In this document: in pieces, positions 63,251 to 64,000 of the stretch | How positions within the stretch are numbered: the first letter of the stretch is position 1 | Layout: every line of letters starts with the position of its first letter | DNA from: Corynebacterium frankenforstense | GTDB lineage: Bacteria; Actinomycetota; Actinomycetes; Mycobacteriales; Mycobacteriaceae | DNA: 64,000 nt | Direction of reading: 5' to 3' | Assembly: GCF_030211955.1 (NCBI RefSeq) | Contig: NZ_JASODI010000002.1 | Span: 62,001-126,000, forward strand | Program-made: the position numbers and the translations under genes | Notes under the pieces: generated by a model | Database searches by the model: none | What the model was told of the DNA's origin: nothing | Seen by the model: the letters and a program-made list of their open reading frames with translations, nothing else

Positions 63251-63781
63251 ATGGATTCCCCGTTCATCTTCGACGTCTCCGGTCTCGACGGAGGCCGTGA
63301 GCGTCAGACCCGCACCGCACCCGCCCCCGAGCGCATCGGCGTGGCGATGATCGCCGTGCCCGAGGGCGCCGAGGTCACCGTGGACGCCGACCTGACCGAC
63401 CTGGGCACCGGCGTGCAGGTGATCGCCGAGGTCACCGCGCCGCTCGACGGCCAGTGCTCCCGCTGCCTGCGCGAGCTGCACCGCGAGGGCGAGTTCCACG
63501 TCGAGCAGTTCTTCGCCTACGACGCCGACGTCTTCACCGAGTCCGGCGACGCGCCGGAGGACGGCGAGGACGACGAGGACGACCTCCCGCCGCTCGTCGT
63601 CGACGAGCGCGTCGACCTGACCCAGGCCGTCACCGACGAGATCGGCCTCAACCTGCCCTTCAGCCCCGTCTGCGAGGACGGCTGCGAGGGCTCGGACTCC
63701 GAGGTCCCCGCGCCCGATGGCGTCGCCGGCGAGTACCAGGGCACCGACCCGCGCTGGTCCGGGCTGGAGAAGTTCCTGTGA
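63251..63781 (+). CDS. yceD: YceD/DUF177 protein (23S rRNA accumulation)
   Basis: A 176-residue DUF177 protein linked to ribosome assembly; usually next to rpmF or rnc. It has the family CxxC (GQCSRCLRE, about residues 67-75) and a late pair ([10 protein letters not shown]). The acidic middle ([12 protein letters not shown]) is normal. Its TGA overlaps the rnc GTG. rpmF is not between them, as in several corynebacteria. Confidence 0.9.
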   Translation: MDSPFIFDVSGLDGGRERQTRTAPAPERIGVAMIAVPEGAEVTVDADLTDLGTGVQVIAEVTAPLDGQCSRCLRELHREGEFHVEQFFAYDADVFTESGDAPEDGEDDEDDLPPLVVDERVDLTQAVTDEIGLNLPFSPVCEDGCEGSDSEVPAPDGVAGEYQGTDPRWSGLEKFL

Positions 63782-64000
63782 GCCGGCGCCGCAGCCAGCG
63801 GCCCACCGGCGTCGAGGCCCTCGAGGCCGCCTACGGCGCCGTCGACCACACCCCGCTGCTCGAGGCGCTGGGCGTCGAGGTCGACGACGAGCACCTGCGC
63901 CTGGCGCTGACCCACCGCTCCTTCGCCAACGAGAACGGCACGCTGCCGAACAATGAGCGCCTCGAGTTCCTCGGCGACGCCGTGCTCGGCCTGTCCGTGG
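63778..64000 (+). CDS. rnc: Ribonuclease III, 5' part (runs off the window)
   Basis: Double-strand RNA endonuclease that processes rRNA precursors. The first 74 codons are present, starting at GTG 63778 (GTGA overlap with yceD). They include [14 protein letters not shown] and the signature [15 protein letters not shown], which carries the first metal-binding acids. The rest lies outside the window. Confidence 0.93.
   Translation, partial: MSRRRSQRPTGVEALEAAYGAVDHTPLLEALGVEVDDEHLRLALTHRSFANENGTLPNNERLEFLGDAVLGLSV

Overview
The window is GC-rich actinobacterial chromosome, most likely from a Corynebacterium. The right two thirds follow the corynebacterial core order treY, glgX, hisDCB, hisH, hisA, impA, hisF, hisI, a trpC-like gene, lgt, pyk, glgP, gdh, sepIVA, yceD, rnc. 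Genes typical of the group are also present (a treY/treZ trehalose route, a RelS-like alarmone synthetase beside treY, a DinB-fold protein). Many genes start at or within a few bases of a predicted transcription start (TANNNT, 6-8 nt, then ATG/GTG/TTG). No rRNA, tRNA, insertion sequence or CRISPR array was seen. No gene-free stretch exceeds 300 bases; the longest are 31914-32201 (GC-rich, one 13-bp direct repeat) and 14161-14426 (regulatory region of the hydrogenase operon).

Region 1 (1-7500): a lipoprotein alkaline phosphatase with a four-unit Pho-box-like operator, a short MetE-like methyltransferase, a small secreted protein, ilvA and treZ.

Region 2 (7600-21000): a complete membrane-bound group-1 [NiFe] uptake hydrogenase locus placed between treZ and treY. 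It holds hypD, hypC, hypE, hypF, hypA, hypB, the Tat-exported small subunit, the large subunit, a cytochrome b and the maturation protease, then a second hypA, an orphan large-subunit-like protein (HupK/HoxV type) and a second hypC. The hyp genes point in alternating directions with separate promoters. Two structural features stand out. The cytochrome b carries about 160 extra N-terminal residues that read like the nucleotide-binding domain of a P-type ATPase. The structural operon is preceded by two back-to-back perfect palindromes. Expected chemistry: HypE/F make the CN ligands, HypC/D carry the Fe(CN)2CO unit, HypA/B insert Ni, the protease trims the large subunit, Tat exports the dimer, and electrons from H2 enter the quinone pool through the cytochrome.

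Region 3 (21000-35150): yigZ, a small membrane protein, an S4 RNA-binding protein, a Nudix-LOG fusion, a RelS-like gene directly abutting treY, a hypothetical protein, a DnaQ-like/BRCT protein with lost catalytic residues, glgX, a TetR regulator, a lipoprotein, a membrane protein and a YbjN-like protein. Glycogen and trehalose metabolism dominate (treZ, treY, glgX, and glgP further on).

Region 4 (35300-51300): histidine genes hisD-C-B and, separately, hisH, hisA, impA, hisF, hisI. They are interrupted by an MFS transporter, a DadA-like oxidase gene broken by one TGA codon, a CDF transporter, a DinB protein and a four-gene osmoprotectant ABC operon. A Trp-associated membrane protein and a TrpC homologue with altered catalytic residues follow, which look like remains of the his-trp supercluster known from mycobacteria.

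Region 5 (51300-64000): lgt, pyk, glgP, an M20 amidohydrolase gene broken by one TAG codon, a GalT-like DUF4921 protein, an unknown protein, glycerate kinase, NADP-type glutamate dehydrogenase, sepIVA, yceD and the 5' part of rnc, which runs off the end.
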